Shown here piece by piece: positions 26,985 to 35,481 of a stretch of 64,000 nt of DNA. The position numbers were made by a program, and so were the translations under genes. The DNA lies in NCBI RefSeq assembly GCF_041227145.1, contig NZ_JBGFSP010000003.1:2914001-2978000 (forward strand), given 5' to 3'. This stretch comes from Bacteroides sp. AN502(2024) (GTDB lineage Bacteria > Bacteroidota > Bacteroidia > Bacteroidales > Bacteroidaceae). The notes beneath the pieces are model-generated. The model was not told the origin of the DNA, did no database searches, and was given only the letters and a program-made list of their open reading frames with translations. Position 1 is the first letter of the stretch. Every line of letters starts with the position of its first letter.

Positions 26985-29663
26985 TTAGTTTATTCTATAT
27001 TTGCGTTCTCTTTTCTCAAAGGCAAATCTACCACCCTCCAATATTTGACAAACTTCATTGTTTATATCAGGATCCTCCAAAGAACCTGACATATATTTCA
27101 GTTGCCCATCTTCATTTTGTGCAATGATTACCTGCTCTGAATCTGAATTTACAACTAAGTTCGCATTGTGAGAAACAATAATAATCTGCCTATATTGTTT
27201 TATAGTTTTGAAAATAGATATAAGTTCACTCGTAATAAAACTATTATCTAAGTCATCCTCTGGCTGATCATATATAATAGTTTCACTAAACATATTAGCC
27301 GCAATCTGTAATCTTAAGTATATGGTACCTTGTTGTCCAAATGAAAGTTTGGTTATAGATTTACCTGCAAGAGTAACATTTACATCGTGCGATATGAATT
27401 GTGTATATCTCTTAAAAAAGAGTTCCAATAATCTTCCTCTCAAATCATCTTTAATATCACGACTAAAAATGTTATGGTCGGTGGTTTGTGATATAAAATC
27501 ATAAAAGTTATCTAATGTTTCGATATTAAGAATTCTTCTGATTTTTTCATCATTATAACTTCTTCCGTCAAGTTTTTCTAACAAAAGATTATACATCTTG
27601 CAAGAATCAAAATGTATATCAACTGACACATTTAAATTTTCTTGTAGAATCAAATCCAACAGCTGTTTCTTCTTTGGGTCGATAGAGACATCGTTCCCTT
27701 TGAATTCATTCCACTTCTGTTCAATTAGTTTAGCATAGGATTCTATATTATTCTTTATTTCAACTCCTAAATTTCTAAACACATCACTTGTAATAGCTTG
27801 ATATTTTGCTTCTTCTATGCCTATAGTTTCTATTTGTTTAGACAGTTCTGAAACTTTGTTTTGATATACTGAAACATTTGACAACAATGTAGCTAAATCG
27901 CCCTTATAATCTTTAAACTCGTCTTTAGTATCAGCAATTTCTTTTTGAATTCTTTGTCGTGCAGCTACGAGAAGAGGAATAAGACTCTCTCTGATATATC
28001 CTTTAGTGTTAGATGTATCGATTGGTGGAATATCTACTTTTTGAGATTTAAACAATTCATTCCAAGTAGATATATTTTCATTTGTTTCGATTGTAAATCT
28101 ATCTATGTTTGCTACAAGTTGTTGAAGTGAATCTATCCAAGAGTTAAATTGAGAAAATTTACCAACTCTATTTTTATAGCTTTCTAATTTCTTCTTATTT
28201 TGTTCAGAAGTTATATTAGTAATGAAATCACTATATTTTTTGATTTCGTTACCAATAATCTCCCGCTTTTCTTGTGGAGTAGTGTTATTCGCATTGATTA
28301 TCTTAATAATCCTAAAGTATTCATTTATAGAAGTTTCAACTCTGGACAGAAATTCTGGAGAGATACTATATTCATCTGTAACTCCTATGGTTTCTCGTAT
28401 ATTTCTTGAAAATCTATCTTTATTTTGCACCAAATCCTTTATTTGACTTTGAGCAATATACATAAATGGAACATTGGGATTATCTGCGACCTTAAAATCT
28501 TTTGCTTTTTCAGATATTGATGCTTGGCGACTAATGACAATATCTGAATTAAGGTTAAAGTTGTCCGATTGCGTTTGCTTATGAAAGGCTGCTGCAATAT
28601 AGTTTATTAAAACACTTTTACCTGTTCCTCTACCACCAATAATAGAAACCAAATTGCTATTTAACGGAAGTTCTTGAGGCGCAAAAGAAATATCTTCTTC
28701 ATTTACAAACACCTTTGTACTTGTAGGTATGTATATTCTTGTAAAAGGGCATTTTTCTATATTAAAGGCAGGGTTTTCTTTTTGAATACAAACGCGACCT
28801 TCTGGTTCATATATAATCTGTTTCAAACCCTCAAATGTTGGATCAGCTTTAATCCATGTAATTCTTTCATTAGGAAATATATTGACATTACTGAGAGAGT
28901 GAGCATCGCTACCGGTAATACATGGCTTGACACTTCCATAAGTATCAATTACTGACATCACATCTAACTTGCCCCGTCCTAAGAAGAAATTTACATCATT
29001 GGGATTGCCAGAAAATATAATATCCGACATGCGATAAATTTCTATCCTTGTGGCTTGCATTGAAGAGTGTTGAATTCCACTATTGCCATCTTTATTACTA
29101 TTAGACACAGCAACAACAATATGGGGTTTCAAGCTTTGCTTCTGTAAAATTTGCTGTAATTCTTGAAAGCTAATATTAAATTGCCTTATACCCTCTTTTC
29201 TTGCATATTCATTATCAATAGAATTGTCATTTTTAAATGCTTTTCCCAGCTCAATCAAATCATTCTTTACACAAGAATAATCATACCCTTTATATCTAAA
29301 CTTTAGACAACGGAAGAATTCTCGTTCAATCACATCTGTTGACAATTCAGGGTTAAAAATAACATGAATATTTATAGGTGTTTCTTGTTGAGTCACAGGG
29401 GTTATCCTCAACTCGACATTTGCCAATAAGGTCTTTCCGTTCAAACGACCTTCCGCTTGCTTTTGCTTGAGATACAAATAGTTCTCTATTGAAAAATAAT
29501 CGGTTACTCCTAAAACGGCAACATTAGTATTTGCTTCTATTTTATTGATAAATGCATTCCACGCGGCTTCATCATTGCCGTATTGGTCGTTTTTTGCCGT
29601 TCCAGGTGTATGGATATGCAAATCCCATATACGCCATTCTGAACCTTTAGGATATTTAGCCAT
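26985..29663 (-). CDS. TrlF-like protein: PHP phosphoesterase domain fused to SMC/ABC-type ATPase
   Basis: This is an 892-residue protein. The N-terminal PHP domain has DLHIHTPGT (about 14-22), GVTDYF (about 53-58), a metal-site His in INIHVIFNP and ITGSDAHS (near 252-259), so the metal site looks complete. An SMC-like ATPase follows, split by a long coiled coil (about 400-690): Walker A GGRGTGKSV (near 343), signature LSFGQQGT (near 775), Walker B IIYDQPEDDLD (near 800) and H-loop VSHNAN (near 830). It is the last gene of the XRE-methyltransferase-HNH operon, starting 1 bp after the HNH stop. PHP-ATPases of this type recur in defence islands. The likely role is ATP-driven nucleic-acid cleavage or sensing, which is inference. 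Confidence 0.85.
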   Translation of the reverse strand: MAKYPKGSEWRIWDLHIHTPGTAKNDQYGNDEAAWNAFINKIEANTNVAVLGVTDYFSIENYLYLKQKQAEGRLNGKTLLANVELRITPVTQQETPINIHVIFNPELSTDVIEREFFRCLKFRYKGYDYSCVKNDLIELGKAFKNDNSIDNEYARKEGIRQFNISFQELQQILQKQSLKPHIVVAVSNSNKDGNSGIQHSSMQATRIEIYRMSDIIFSGNPNDVNFFLGRGKLDVMSVIDTYGSVKPCITGSDAHSLSNVNIFPNERITWIKADPTFEGLKQIIYEPEGRVCIQKENPAFNIEKCPFTRIYIPTSTKVFVNEEDISFAPQELPLNSNLVSIIGGRGTGKSVLINYIAAAFHKQTQSDNFNLNSDIVISRQASISEKAKDFKVADNPNVPFMYIAQSQIKDLVQNKDRFSRNIRETIGVTDEYSISPEFLSRVETSINEYFRIIKIINANNTTPQEKREIIGNEIKKYSDFITNITSEQNKKKLESYKNRVGKFSQFNSWIDSLQQLVANIDRFTIETNENISTWNELFKSQKVDIPPIDTSNTKGYIRESLIPLLVAARQRIQKEIADTKDEFKDYKGDLATLLSNVSVYQNKVSELSKQIETIGIEEAKYQAITSDVFRNLGVEIKNNIESYAKLIEQKWNEFKGNDVSIDPKKKQLLDLILQENLNVSVDIHFDSCKMYNLLLEKLDGRSYNDEKIRRILNIETLDNFYDFISQTTDHNIFSRDIKDDLRGRLLELFFKRYTQFISHDVNVTLAGKSITKLSFGQQGTIYLRLQIAANMFSETIIYDQPEDDLDNSFITSELISIFKTIKQYRQIIIVSHNANLVVNSDSEQVIIAQNEDGQLKYMSGSLEDPDINNEVCQILEGGRFAFEKRERKYRIN

Positions 29664-29664
29664 T

Positions 29665-30837
29665 TTATGCTGCGTTATAAATTTGAACCAATTTTGTCTT
29701 TATATCGTTGAATGACAGTCCTGTGCTAAAATCCGCTGTCAACCCTGTGTTAATTACATATACAAACGACTCCTTTCTGTAATACTTATCCCCGAACCGC
29801 AATAAGGAGTTCTCTATGGTATCAGCTTTAGCTAAAAGGCAAACCAACTGATAATCCTTATTAACCTGCTGAGTTTTATTGTTTGGATGAGCCTTTGTAT
29901 TATGTTGTGTTGCAGTAAGCAAAATCAAATTCTCAACATAGTGTGCAATCTGTGGGAACTGTGATTTTGGGAATATGTGATGTACTTGTGTTGCCTCACC
30001 ATTGCTCCAACTATCATTTACCTCACTTACTGTATGAATCTTTCTTATCAATGCAATAGCTTTCTGAACATAGTAGGTGTTGATAGCCTCTTGTTTCTCT
30101 ATCTTCTCAGGAGTCATCGCCTCTTGACGAGTTATGGTCTTATCCTTATCCATATCTCGCCAATTCTTCTTATTGTACATCAAATCGGAATAATAGGTAA
30201 TCTTACCATTGCTGCCGTGCAAATGATGTTCAGCCGCATAGACATTGAATACCTTGTGGAACATACGCCTAATATCCAATCGTGAATGCGATGGAGTATT
30301 GCCGTTGATTAAGCGGTAATACCTGTCGTATATTTCATCCCGTGCTGCAACGGGATGTTCAGCACTATCCTTAGCATATTCTTCAAAATACTTCATAAAG
30401 CCACTGTCCGACATAACTTTCATAAAGTAACAGTACAAGAAATTGTATGCATTTCTATCTTTGCGTGAGATATAATCCAACAAGTCCTCATTAGCAACAG
30501 AAAATGTCAATGCACCATCAACCATTTCAACATTGAGGATATGAGCATATGCCAAAAGTTTCAACGGTTGAGATAACACCTTGTTGTATTCGTTGTATGC
30601 TTTCTTATCATTCGCCCACGGCTTGTTAAAGACAACTCGTGTATTCTGAATAAAATATTGAGTATCCCATACATCGTTTATTACAAAAACGGGCTTAGTT
30701 GCTATCAAATTCATAACACAATCTGCCATAAAGCATACAATGTCGGGAGTACACTTTTGATCCACAAATCTTGCATCGTGTGATTTGCGTATATCCAGAT
30801 CAAATTGGTTAAGATATTCGTTGATTACAGTTCTCAT
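29665..30837 (-). CDS. HNH-family restriction endonuclease (probable)
   Basis: This 390-residue protein has a C-terminal HNH motif, ATQVHHIFPKSQFP followed by VENLILLTATQHNTKAHPN (about 279-315), with the expected His pair, Asn and final His. The N-terminal 250 residues have no motif I can name and may be the recognition domain. Its ATG overlaps the methyltransferase stop (ATGA), so its synthesis is coupled to the protective methylase. By position it is the restriction enzyme of the unit. The type IIS enzyme MnlI is a precedent for an HNH nuclease paired with one m5C and one m6A methylase. Specificity is unknown. Confidence 0.82.
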   Translation of the reverse strand: MRTVINEYLNQFDLDIRKSHDARFVDQKCTPDIVCFMADCVMNLIATKPVFVINDVWDTQYFIQNTRVVFNKPWANDKKAYNEYNKVLSQPLKLLAYAHILNVEMVDGALTFSVANEDLLDYISRKDRNAYNFLYCYFMKVMSDSGFMKYFEEYAKDSAEHPVAARDEIYDRYYRLINGNTPSHSRLDIRRMFHKVFNVYAAEHHLHGSNGKITYYSDLMYNKKNWRDMDKDKTITRQEAMTPEKIEKQEAINTYYVQKAIALIRKIHTVSEVNDSWSNGEATQVHHIFPKSQFPQIAHYVENLILLTATQHNTKAHPNNKTQQVNKDYQLVCLLAKADTIENSLLRFGDKYYRKESFVYVINTGLTADFSTGLSFNDIKTKLVQIYNAA

Positions 30838-33401
30838 ATACTTTGCTGCTTGAGTTTTCCAAAAAAGAAAACAGAGTTATTATCTATGTTAAGTGAGCGT
30901 GTCCCCAAATTACGGGCAATCGCATAAAATTTTGTAAAGCTATCAGTAGCATAGAACGCTAAATCCTCATTTGTTACAATGTCATCATCATTTGCCAATG
31001 TGAGGATTGCAACAGACCCATCTGCAATACACCCTTTGGGTAAAAAGCAGGCACGAGGGCTGTATGTTAAGTTGGGGAGCAAAACGCAATTTGTTTGATT
31101 TAGATATTTTGCGACATCCAATCCCTCTATATTATCAATGTAACAATCATAATTGGGAATATTGACAATTTCATTGTTGCCAATATTTCGAGATTTAAGT
31201 ACTCTGATTTTACCGTTATCCTTTGTAATAGACTTAGTTATAACCCTATCTCTATATGCCTTGAATACATTAAATTTCATTTTATTTGCCACTTCATCAA
31301 AAGCCTCATTACGATAAATTATCCAATATGGGAATCTTTCATCTGTTATGTATGCTTGCAGATGACACTTTACTGCATCAGTAATATAAGATTCCACAAT
31401 TGTATTTTGTGGTTTCTTTTGAGTGTCAAGGATAAAACAAATGGTTTCTATCTTTACTCCTTTGAATCCTTTTTCTCCAAAATCAATTATGCGAGAAATA
31501 TTTTTCTTTTTCATCAAAATACGTGTCGCATTAAATTCAGGAGCGTTTATTAAACTTTTGGGAACTATCAGCGAAACAACAGTCCCTATTCTCATCGCTT
31601 TTTCAATAAAGAATGAGAATATGTTGTTAGTGTCTTTGTTAAATGCATTAGCCTTGTATTTTGCTAATAACTTCTTCTCCTTGATCAGCTTTTTGTATGG
31701 AGGGTTTCCAACTACAATGTCATACATCTTATCAAAGTCATATAGCAAGAAATCTGCATTGATATAATTGATGTGGATGTTATTGGGCACATCTATTTTT
31801 GCCACTAACTCCCTTACAATCTCAATGCTATTTGCATCTATATCGACAACATCAATATTAACAGATTGTACATTAGCATACTTTAATATAAGAGTAGGCA
31901 AGAAATTCCCCACACCTATTGATGGCTCCAAAATGTTTAGTTCTGTATAGTTTTTTGCATCAGGAAGGCTCTTAACTATTGTATAGCAAATATCCTGTCT
32001 TGTATAATAAGCCGCATTATTTTCCCTTTGGGCATTTGCCAATTCTGCTATTTTAGACAACTCCGCAAAGCCATAATGATTATTACTTCTAATATAATCA
32101 ACTAAACAGGTAGGTACTGTTAACTTTTTCTTATCTATCAAAGCCTTAATATCTTGTTCTGACAAAGTTGGCTTACATAATATCTTGCGAATCTTTGATG
32201 CTATTTGCTTAAATATAATTGTCGGAACTGCCTCCCCCAAATTTTGGCGAATATTCATTTCCTCTTTCTTCAAGAAAGCCTCTTTCTCTCTCAATGACAT
32301 ATTGTTCAGATCTTCGAATGGAATATCACTCCATTTGAAAGAAGAGGGGACAGACATCATTAACATAACTTCTCTAATACTAAACACTCTATTATCAACA
32401 GGGTGAACAGTATTTTGGCTTGCCATAATATCATTACGGGTATGAATACAGGGAGCGACTTTATCCCAATACTGACGAGTGTATTTATCTCCATTTTTGC
32501 GTGCGTTATATACAATAACGCCGTCCTTAATACTATGGGGAATCTTTGTTATGTCTGTATTGTCAAATGCAGATTGCCCCTCTTTAATGTCTGCAATCCA
32601 AGATTCCATCTGGGGCGAGTACTTTCTAAAATTATGATATATATCATTTCCAGAAATCTCTCCCATCGTTTTCAAGGATGGCAAATGACCAATCACTTGC
32701 CTTAGTGTTCTTTCGGGTTGCTTATCAGGGAAAATATCGTATGGTGTTATCTCTTTCAAGTCTTTACGGACACCAATCACCAATGTTCTTGTTCTACTTG
32801 AGGGATTGCCATAATCCTTAAAGTTTACCACTTGATATAAGATATTATATACTCCTGACAAGTTAGTTTCTATTGTGTCTTTAATAGACTTATCTTTACC
32901 ATCCACATCAGTACATACAGAAGTAAGGAAAGCCCTAACATTCTCAAATATAAAAAACTTAGGTTTAATCTGTTGAGTCATTTTTATAGACTCAACGACC
33001 AAGGAGTTACGTTTCAACTCGTCTTTCTTCTTGTGGTTGGCAACAGACATACCTTGACAGGGAGGTGTCGCAATCAACACATCTAAATCAGTTAGATTAA
33101 ATCCTCTTTTCCACATATCTAACTCCGCAAAAACCTTATCCTTTGTTTCTTGCGTAGTCATGTCTCCACAAATATATCCGCTGTCATAAGCACATTTCTG
33201 ATTGAATTTCTGAATTTTCATTCTGCGCTCTAACAACTCAACAGTAGCCACACAATAGAATCCCTCTTCCTTAAAGCCGTAGCATCCAACGCCAGCACTA
33301 CTGAATAGGCTGACATAGGTCCTCAGCCCATACACAGAACGCCGATCCGCCAATAGCATTTCAGGAATTTCTAACTTTGGGTATAATTTCACTTTTGCCA
33401 T
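30834..33401 (-). CDS. Fused DNA methyltransferase: C5-cytosine domain plus N6-adenine domain
   Basis: This is an 855-residue fusion. The N-terminal half (to about 400) is a C5 methylase: motif I LFSSAGVGCYGF (about 32-43), motif IV ATPPCQGMS with the nucleophile Cys near 115, motif VI FIFENVRAF, motif VIII PSSRTRTLVIG, and motifs IX-X ending in FSIREVMLMMSVPSSF. The second half is an amino-methyltransferase: motif I NILEPSIGVGNFLP (near 490) and motif IV VVGNPPYKKL (near 562-571, NPPY typical of N6-adenine), followed by a possible target-recognition region. One polypeptide could thus methylate C on one strand and A on the other of an asymmetric site. It starts 1 bp after the XRE stop. Confidence 0.9.
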   Translation of the reverse strand: MAKVKLYPKLEIPEMLLADRRSVYGLRTYVSLFSSAGVGCYGFKEEGFYCVATVELLERRMKIQKFNQKCAYDSGYICGDMTTQETKDKVFAELDMWKRGFNLTDLDVLIATPPCQGMSVANHKKKDELKRNSLVVESIKMTQQIKPKFFIFENVRAFLTSVCTDVDGKDKSIKDTIETNLSGVYNILYQVVNFKDYGNPSSRTRTLVIGVRKDLKEITPYDIFPDKQPERTLRQVIGHLPSLKTMGEISGNDIYHNFRKYSPQMESWIADIKEGQSAFDNTDITKIPHSIKDGVIVYNARKNGDKYTRQYWDKVAPCIHTRNDIMASQNTVHPVDNRVFSIREVMLMMSVPSSFKWSDIPFEDLNNMSLREKEAFLKKEEMNIRQNLGEAVPTIIFKQIASKIRKILCKPTLSEQDIKALIDKKKLTVPTCLVDYIRSNNHYGFAELSKIAELANAQRENNAAYYTRQDICYTIVKSLPDAKNYTELNILEPSIGVGNFLPTLILKYANVQSVNIDVVDIDANSIEIVRELVAKIDVPNNIHINYINADFLLYDFDKMYDIVVGNPPYKKLIKEKKLLAKYKANAFNKDTNNIFSFFIEKAMRIGTVVSLIVPKSLINAPEFNATRILMKKKNISRIIDFGEKGFKGVKIETICFILDTQKKPQNTIVESYITDAVKCHLQAYITDERFPYWIIYRNEAFDEVANKMKFNVFKAYRDRVITKSITKDNGKIRVLKSRNIGNNEIVNIPNYDCYIDNIEGLDVAKYLNQTNCVLLPNLTYSPRACFLPKGCIADGSVAILTLANDDDIVTNEDLAFYATDSFTKFYAIARNLGTRSLNIDNNSVFFFGKLKQQSI

Positions 33402-33402
33402 A

Positions 33403-33702
33403 TCAACCTATTCTTCTTAAATTTTCCGCAACCATGGAAAGAGCTTTTGAAGCAACCTTGTGTTCATCAGATACAATATCTGTGACTTTATCTGCGAGCC
33501 ATAAAGTAAGGAGATCTGTCAGTTCTACATGAAACATCTCCGACAATATAGCCACCTGCTCTTTCTTGGCTTTGCGCTCGCCTTTTTCAATCTTACAATA
33601 TGTTGCTGTGTCTATATCAAGAGCAGCGGCAATCTGCCTTTGAGGCATTTGATTCTGAATGCGCAACTCTTTTATTTTCTCCGTAAACAGCATATTACTC
33701 AT
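33403..33702 (-). CDS. XRE-family helix-turn-helix regulator of the R-M operon
   Basis: The protein is about 99 residues from ATG 33702 (MSNMLFTEKIKELR). A longer upstream reading frame is rejected because the -7 promoter element TACCTTTG lies inside it, at 33731-33724. The HTH spans about residues 6-60 (RQIAAALDIDTATYCKIEKGERKAK). A short C-terminal helical tail ends in NLRRIG. It probably acts as a controller protein or autorepressor at the operon promoter, delaying nuclease expression. It is separated from the methylase start by one base. Confidence 0.82.
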   Translation of the reverse strand: MSNMLFTEKIKELRIQNQMPQRQIAAALDIDTATYCKIEKGERKAKKEQVAILSEMFHVELTDLLTLWLADKVTDIVSDEHKVASKALSMVAENLRRIG

Positions 33703-33723
33703 TTTTGTCTTGACATTATTTGG

Positions 33724-33731
33724 CAAAGGTA
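33724..33731 (-). promoter_or_regulatory. -7 promoter element of the XRE-methylase-HNH-TrlF operon
   Basis: TACCTTTG on the minus strand matches TAnnTTTG, 22 bp before the ATG at 33702. Between here and the right core at 33971 no gene is supported, only the candidate arm site at 33898-33905. Confidence 0.65.
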
Positions 33732-33970
33732 CGAATTTTTGCCCATTCTTCATATGACATATTCGAATAAATTTCACGATGGGATTTTTGTTGTAAAAAA
33801 CTTTGTGGTATTGGATTATTCTATTATCTTTGTACTCGAAACGAGTGACTTGAAAGCAACTCACAGCAAAGCGCAGAAATAGGCACGGTTGCCAATTCGT
33901 TACCCAAATTTCTGCCATTCTTCCAAACCTCCTATGATTAAGGAGGTTATAAGATTCTTCCAGATTTAAA

Positions 33971-33978
33971 AAAAATCT
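33971..33978 (+). other. Right attachment core (attR)
   Basis: AAAAATCT, preceded by extra A bases and followed by TTTGTCGCGTC of orfB. It is identical to the left core. Confidence 0.75.
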
Positions 33979-34756
33979 TTTGTCGCGTCATCAGATCAGA
34001 ACAGCCATCTTGGATGCCGTCTTCTTCTACCGCTCAAAGGCTCCGGGCATCGGTGGTTTGAAATTATACCATGAGCTCCGCTCCCTTTATGGAAGCGAGA
34101 TAACCGGAGGGCGGGATGCCTTCCTTCATCTGCTGCGTTCGGAACGCCTTATGCTGCCCCCGAAGAAACCCAGGCATACGACGGACTCCCACCATCTTTA
34201 CAAGAAGTATCCGAATCTGATCAAGGGGGTAACGGCACAATACCCGAACCATATCTGGGTATGTGACATCACTTACATCTGGATTGAAGGTGGCGTATGC
34301 TACCTCCATCTTGTAACGGACATGTACTCACATGCCGTTTTAGGATGGGTGCTCTCTCCCAGTTTGCATGCCGAATATACGCTACAGGCACTGGAACAGG
34401 CCATCAATGAGGCTGGAGGTGGCAATCTTTGCGGCACAATCCACCATTCCGACCGGGGGGTACAGTATGCCTGCGATGCCTATATCGACACACTGGTCAC
34501 TCATCATATACGTGTGAGCATGACTGAAGATTACAACCCGACGGACAATGCGGTAGCAGAAAGGATGAATGGCATCCTGAAAACGGAATGGATATACGGC
34601 ATGTCGCTGTTCAGGGATAAAGAGATGGCACGGGAGCAGATTACGCGAATGATTGACTTCTATAATAATGGACGACCACATATGAGCATAGGTATGAAAA
34701 AACCCATGGACGTATATCATGGAGAGGTGCCGGGAAAATCATTGTGGAAAAAATAA
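33971..34756 (+). pseudogene. IS3-family transposase OrfB, C-terminal fragment with DDE catalytic domain
   Basis: This continues the split OrfB: 262 codons including the core. SRHQIRTAILDAVFF and GGLKLYHELR begin the HTH_21/rve region. The catalytic triad is visible as Asp in VCDITYIWIEGG, Asp in HHSDRGVQY and Glu in NAVAERMNGILKTEW. An internal ATG could start a 258-residue product, but it has no ribosome site and the gene was interrupted by the integrated element. Rejoined OrfB would be about 295 residues, normal for the family. Confidence 0.88.
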
Positions 34757-34838
34757 GGTTCCATATGATAAATAAATACTATATTTGCGATACCGAGAAC
34801 CCGGGACATGACGGTTTAAGCCATTGTCTCACAAAAGC

Positions 34839-34866
34839 CAATAGGGTGTCGAACCCTATTGACTTT
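34839..34866 (+). terminator. Hairpin downstream of orfB
   Basis: CAATAGGGT pairs with ACCCTATTG around GTCGA and is followed by ACTTTTACC. It is a possible terminator inside the IS tail. Confidence 0.45.
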
Positions 34867-35057
34867 TACCGAGAGCCCGAGCACACTCAGATTTGTCCAT
34901 TGTTTTTACGTATGACAACTATCTTAGGAGCAAAGGGAAGAAACTAACAACTGTTTTAGTTATGAATAACAGAATGTGACAACTTATTTAGTAACTAGCC
35001 TCTAAAAGTGACAACCATTTCTAGTATAAGTCATTCTTTTTATTGTTACTTCAGCAA

Positions 35058-35250
35058 AACACTTTGTTTCAAGGCGCTGAACACTTTGTTTCAAGGCGGT
35101 GAACACTTTGTTTCAAGGCGGTGAACACTTTGTTTCAACACGCTGAACACTTTGTTTCAACACGCTGAACACTTTGTTCCAATATGGTTGAACACTTTGT
35201 TTCAATACGGTGGAACACTTTGTTTTATCGGTTTGAATACTTGTTTGCAC
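35058..35250. repeat. Tandem 22-bp repeats, eight copies plus a degenerate ninth
   Basis: Units begin AACACTTTG at 35058, 35080, 35102, 35124, 35146, 35168, 35191 and 35214, with a degenerate AATACTTG at 35236. The typical unit is AACACTTTGTTTCAAGGCGG plus TG; bases 16-20 vary (GGCGC, GGCGG, CACGC, TACGG). Periods are 22 or 23 bp. There are no spacers and no reading frame of merit. It lies between the IS right end and the inverted GTTGCAGAT repeat. Confidence 0.9.
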
Positions 35251-35306
35251 TACATAAACATTGTGCGGTGTGCAGGCAAACTGTACTAATCCGGTATTTG
35301 AATAGT

Positions 35307-35410
35307 ATGTTGCAGATAACTTTATCTGCAACTATCTGCAACAGGTATCTGCAACAGCATAAGTCTCTTGTTTTCATCGATTTAGCATGATTTTGTTGCA
35401 GATGGCAGAT
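35307..35410 (-). repeat. Right copy of the GTTGCAGAT-rich repeat
   Basis: The inverted counterpart of 20050-20153. Exact blocks are 35334-35355 (22 bp) and 35393-35410 (18 bp), with a hairpin TGTTGCAGATAACTTTATC... at 35308-35333. Confidence 0.8.
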
Positions 35411-35481
35411 GTTTTGTGTCTTTCAAACATAGAGAAGAACTCCCGGTATGATGTCTTTCTGCATCGACATGGTGTCGGCTG

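Larger units (their letters stand above)
20746..33978 (+). mobile_element. Integrative mobilizable element carrying a restriction-modification/PHP-ATPase cassette
   Basis: The ends are defined by the repeated core AAAAATCT at 20746-20753 and 33971-33978; one unit is 13,225 bp. Deleting one unit rejoins OrfB as ...YYKKTKNLLSRHQIRTAIL..., with the frame preserved. Gene order is tyrosine recombinase, small coupled ORF, SF3-type helicase, primase-like protein and MobV relaxase, all plus strand. These resemble NBU-type mobilizable elements that need a helper conjugative element. A minus-strand cargo operon (XRE, methyltransferase, HNH, TrlF-like) follows. No conjugation apparatus genes are present. 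Confidence 0.9.
20238..35016 (+). mobile_element. IS3-family insertion sequence interrupted by a 13.2-kb element
   Basis: The left end has TTGACACCTTTTTAGAGAC (20240-20258). The right end has GCCTCTAAAAGTGACAACC (34998-35016), whose reverse complement matches the left end imperfectly, so these are probable terminal inverted repeats. Inside are orfA and a split orfB with the DDE transposase domain. Without the inserted element the IS would be about 1.55 kb. A clear target duplication was not found. The exact right end is uncertain because about 240 bp separate the end of orfB from this repeat. Confidence 0.65.

Noticed and set aside
26985..33401. Type I or BREX-like system
   Set aside because: There is no HsdR helicase, HsdS-type specificity subunit, PglZ or BrxC; the HNH nuclease plus m5C/m6A methylase fits type II better.
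33703..33918. N-terminal extension of the XRE regulator to 171 residues
   Set aside because: The extension contains the operon's -7 promoter element and is not coding-like; the HTH starts normally at 33702.
20746..33978. Self-transmissible conjugative transposon
   Set aside because: Only a relaxase and replication genes are present; there are no tra or coupling-protein genes.
33980..34756. Intact stand-alone IS transposase of 258 residues
   Set aside because: It is the C-terminal part of a split OrfB; the N-terminal part is at 20644-20745 and the frame is restored when the element is removed.
35058..35250. CRISPR-like array
   Set aside because: The 22-bp units are contiguous without spacers, and no cas gene is in the window.
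35113..35331. Minus-strand reading frame across the tandem repeats
   Set aside because: Its residues only mirror the repeat, with no ribosome site or family match.
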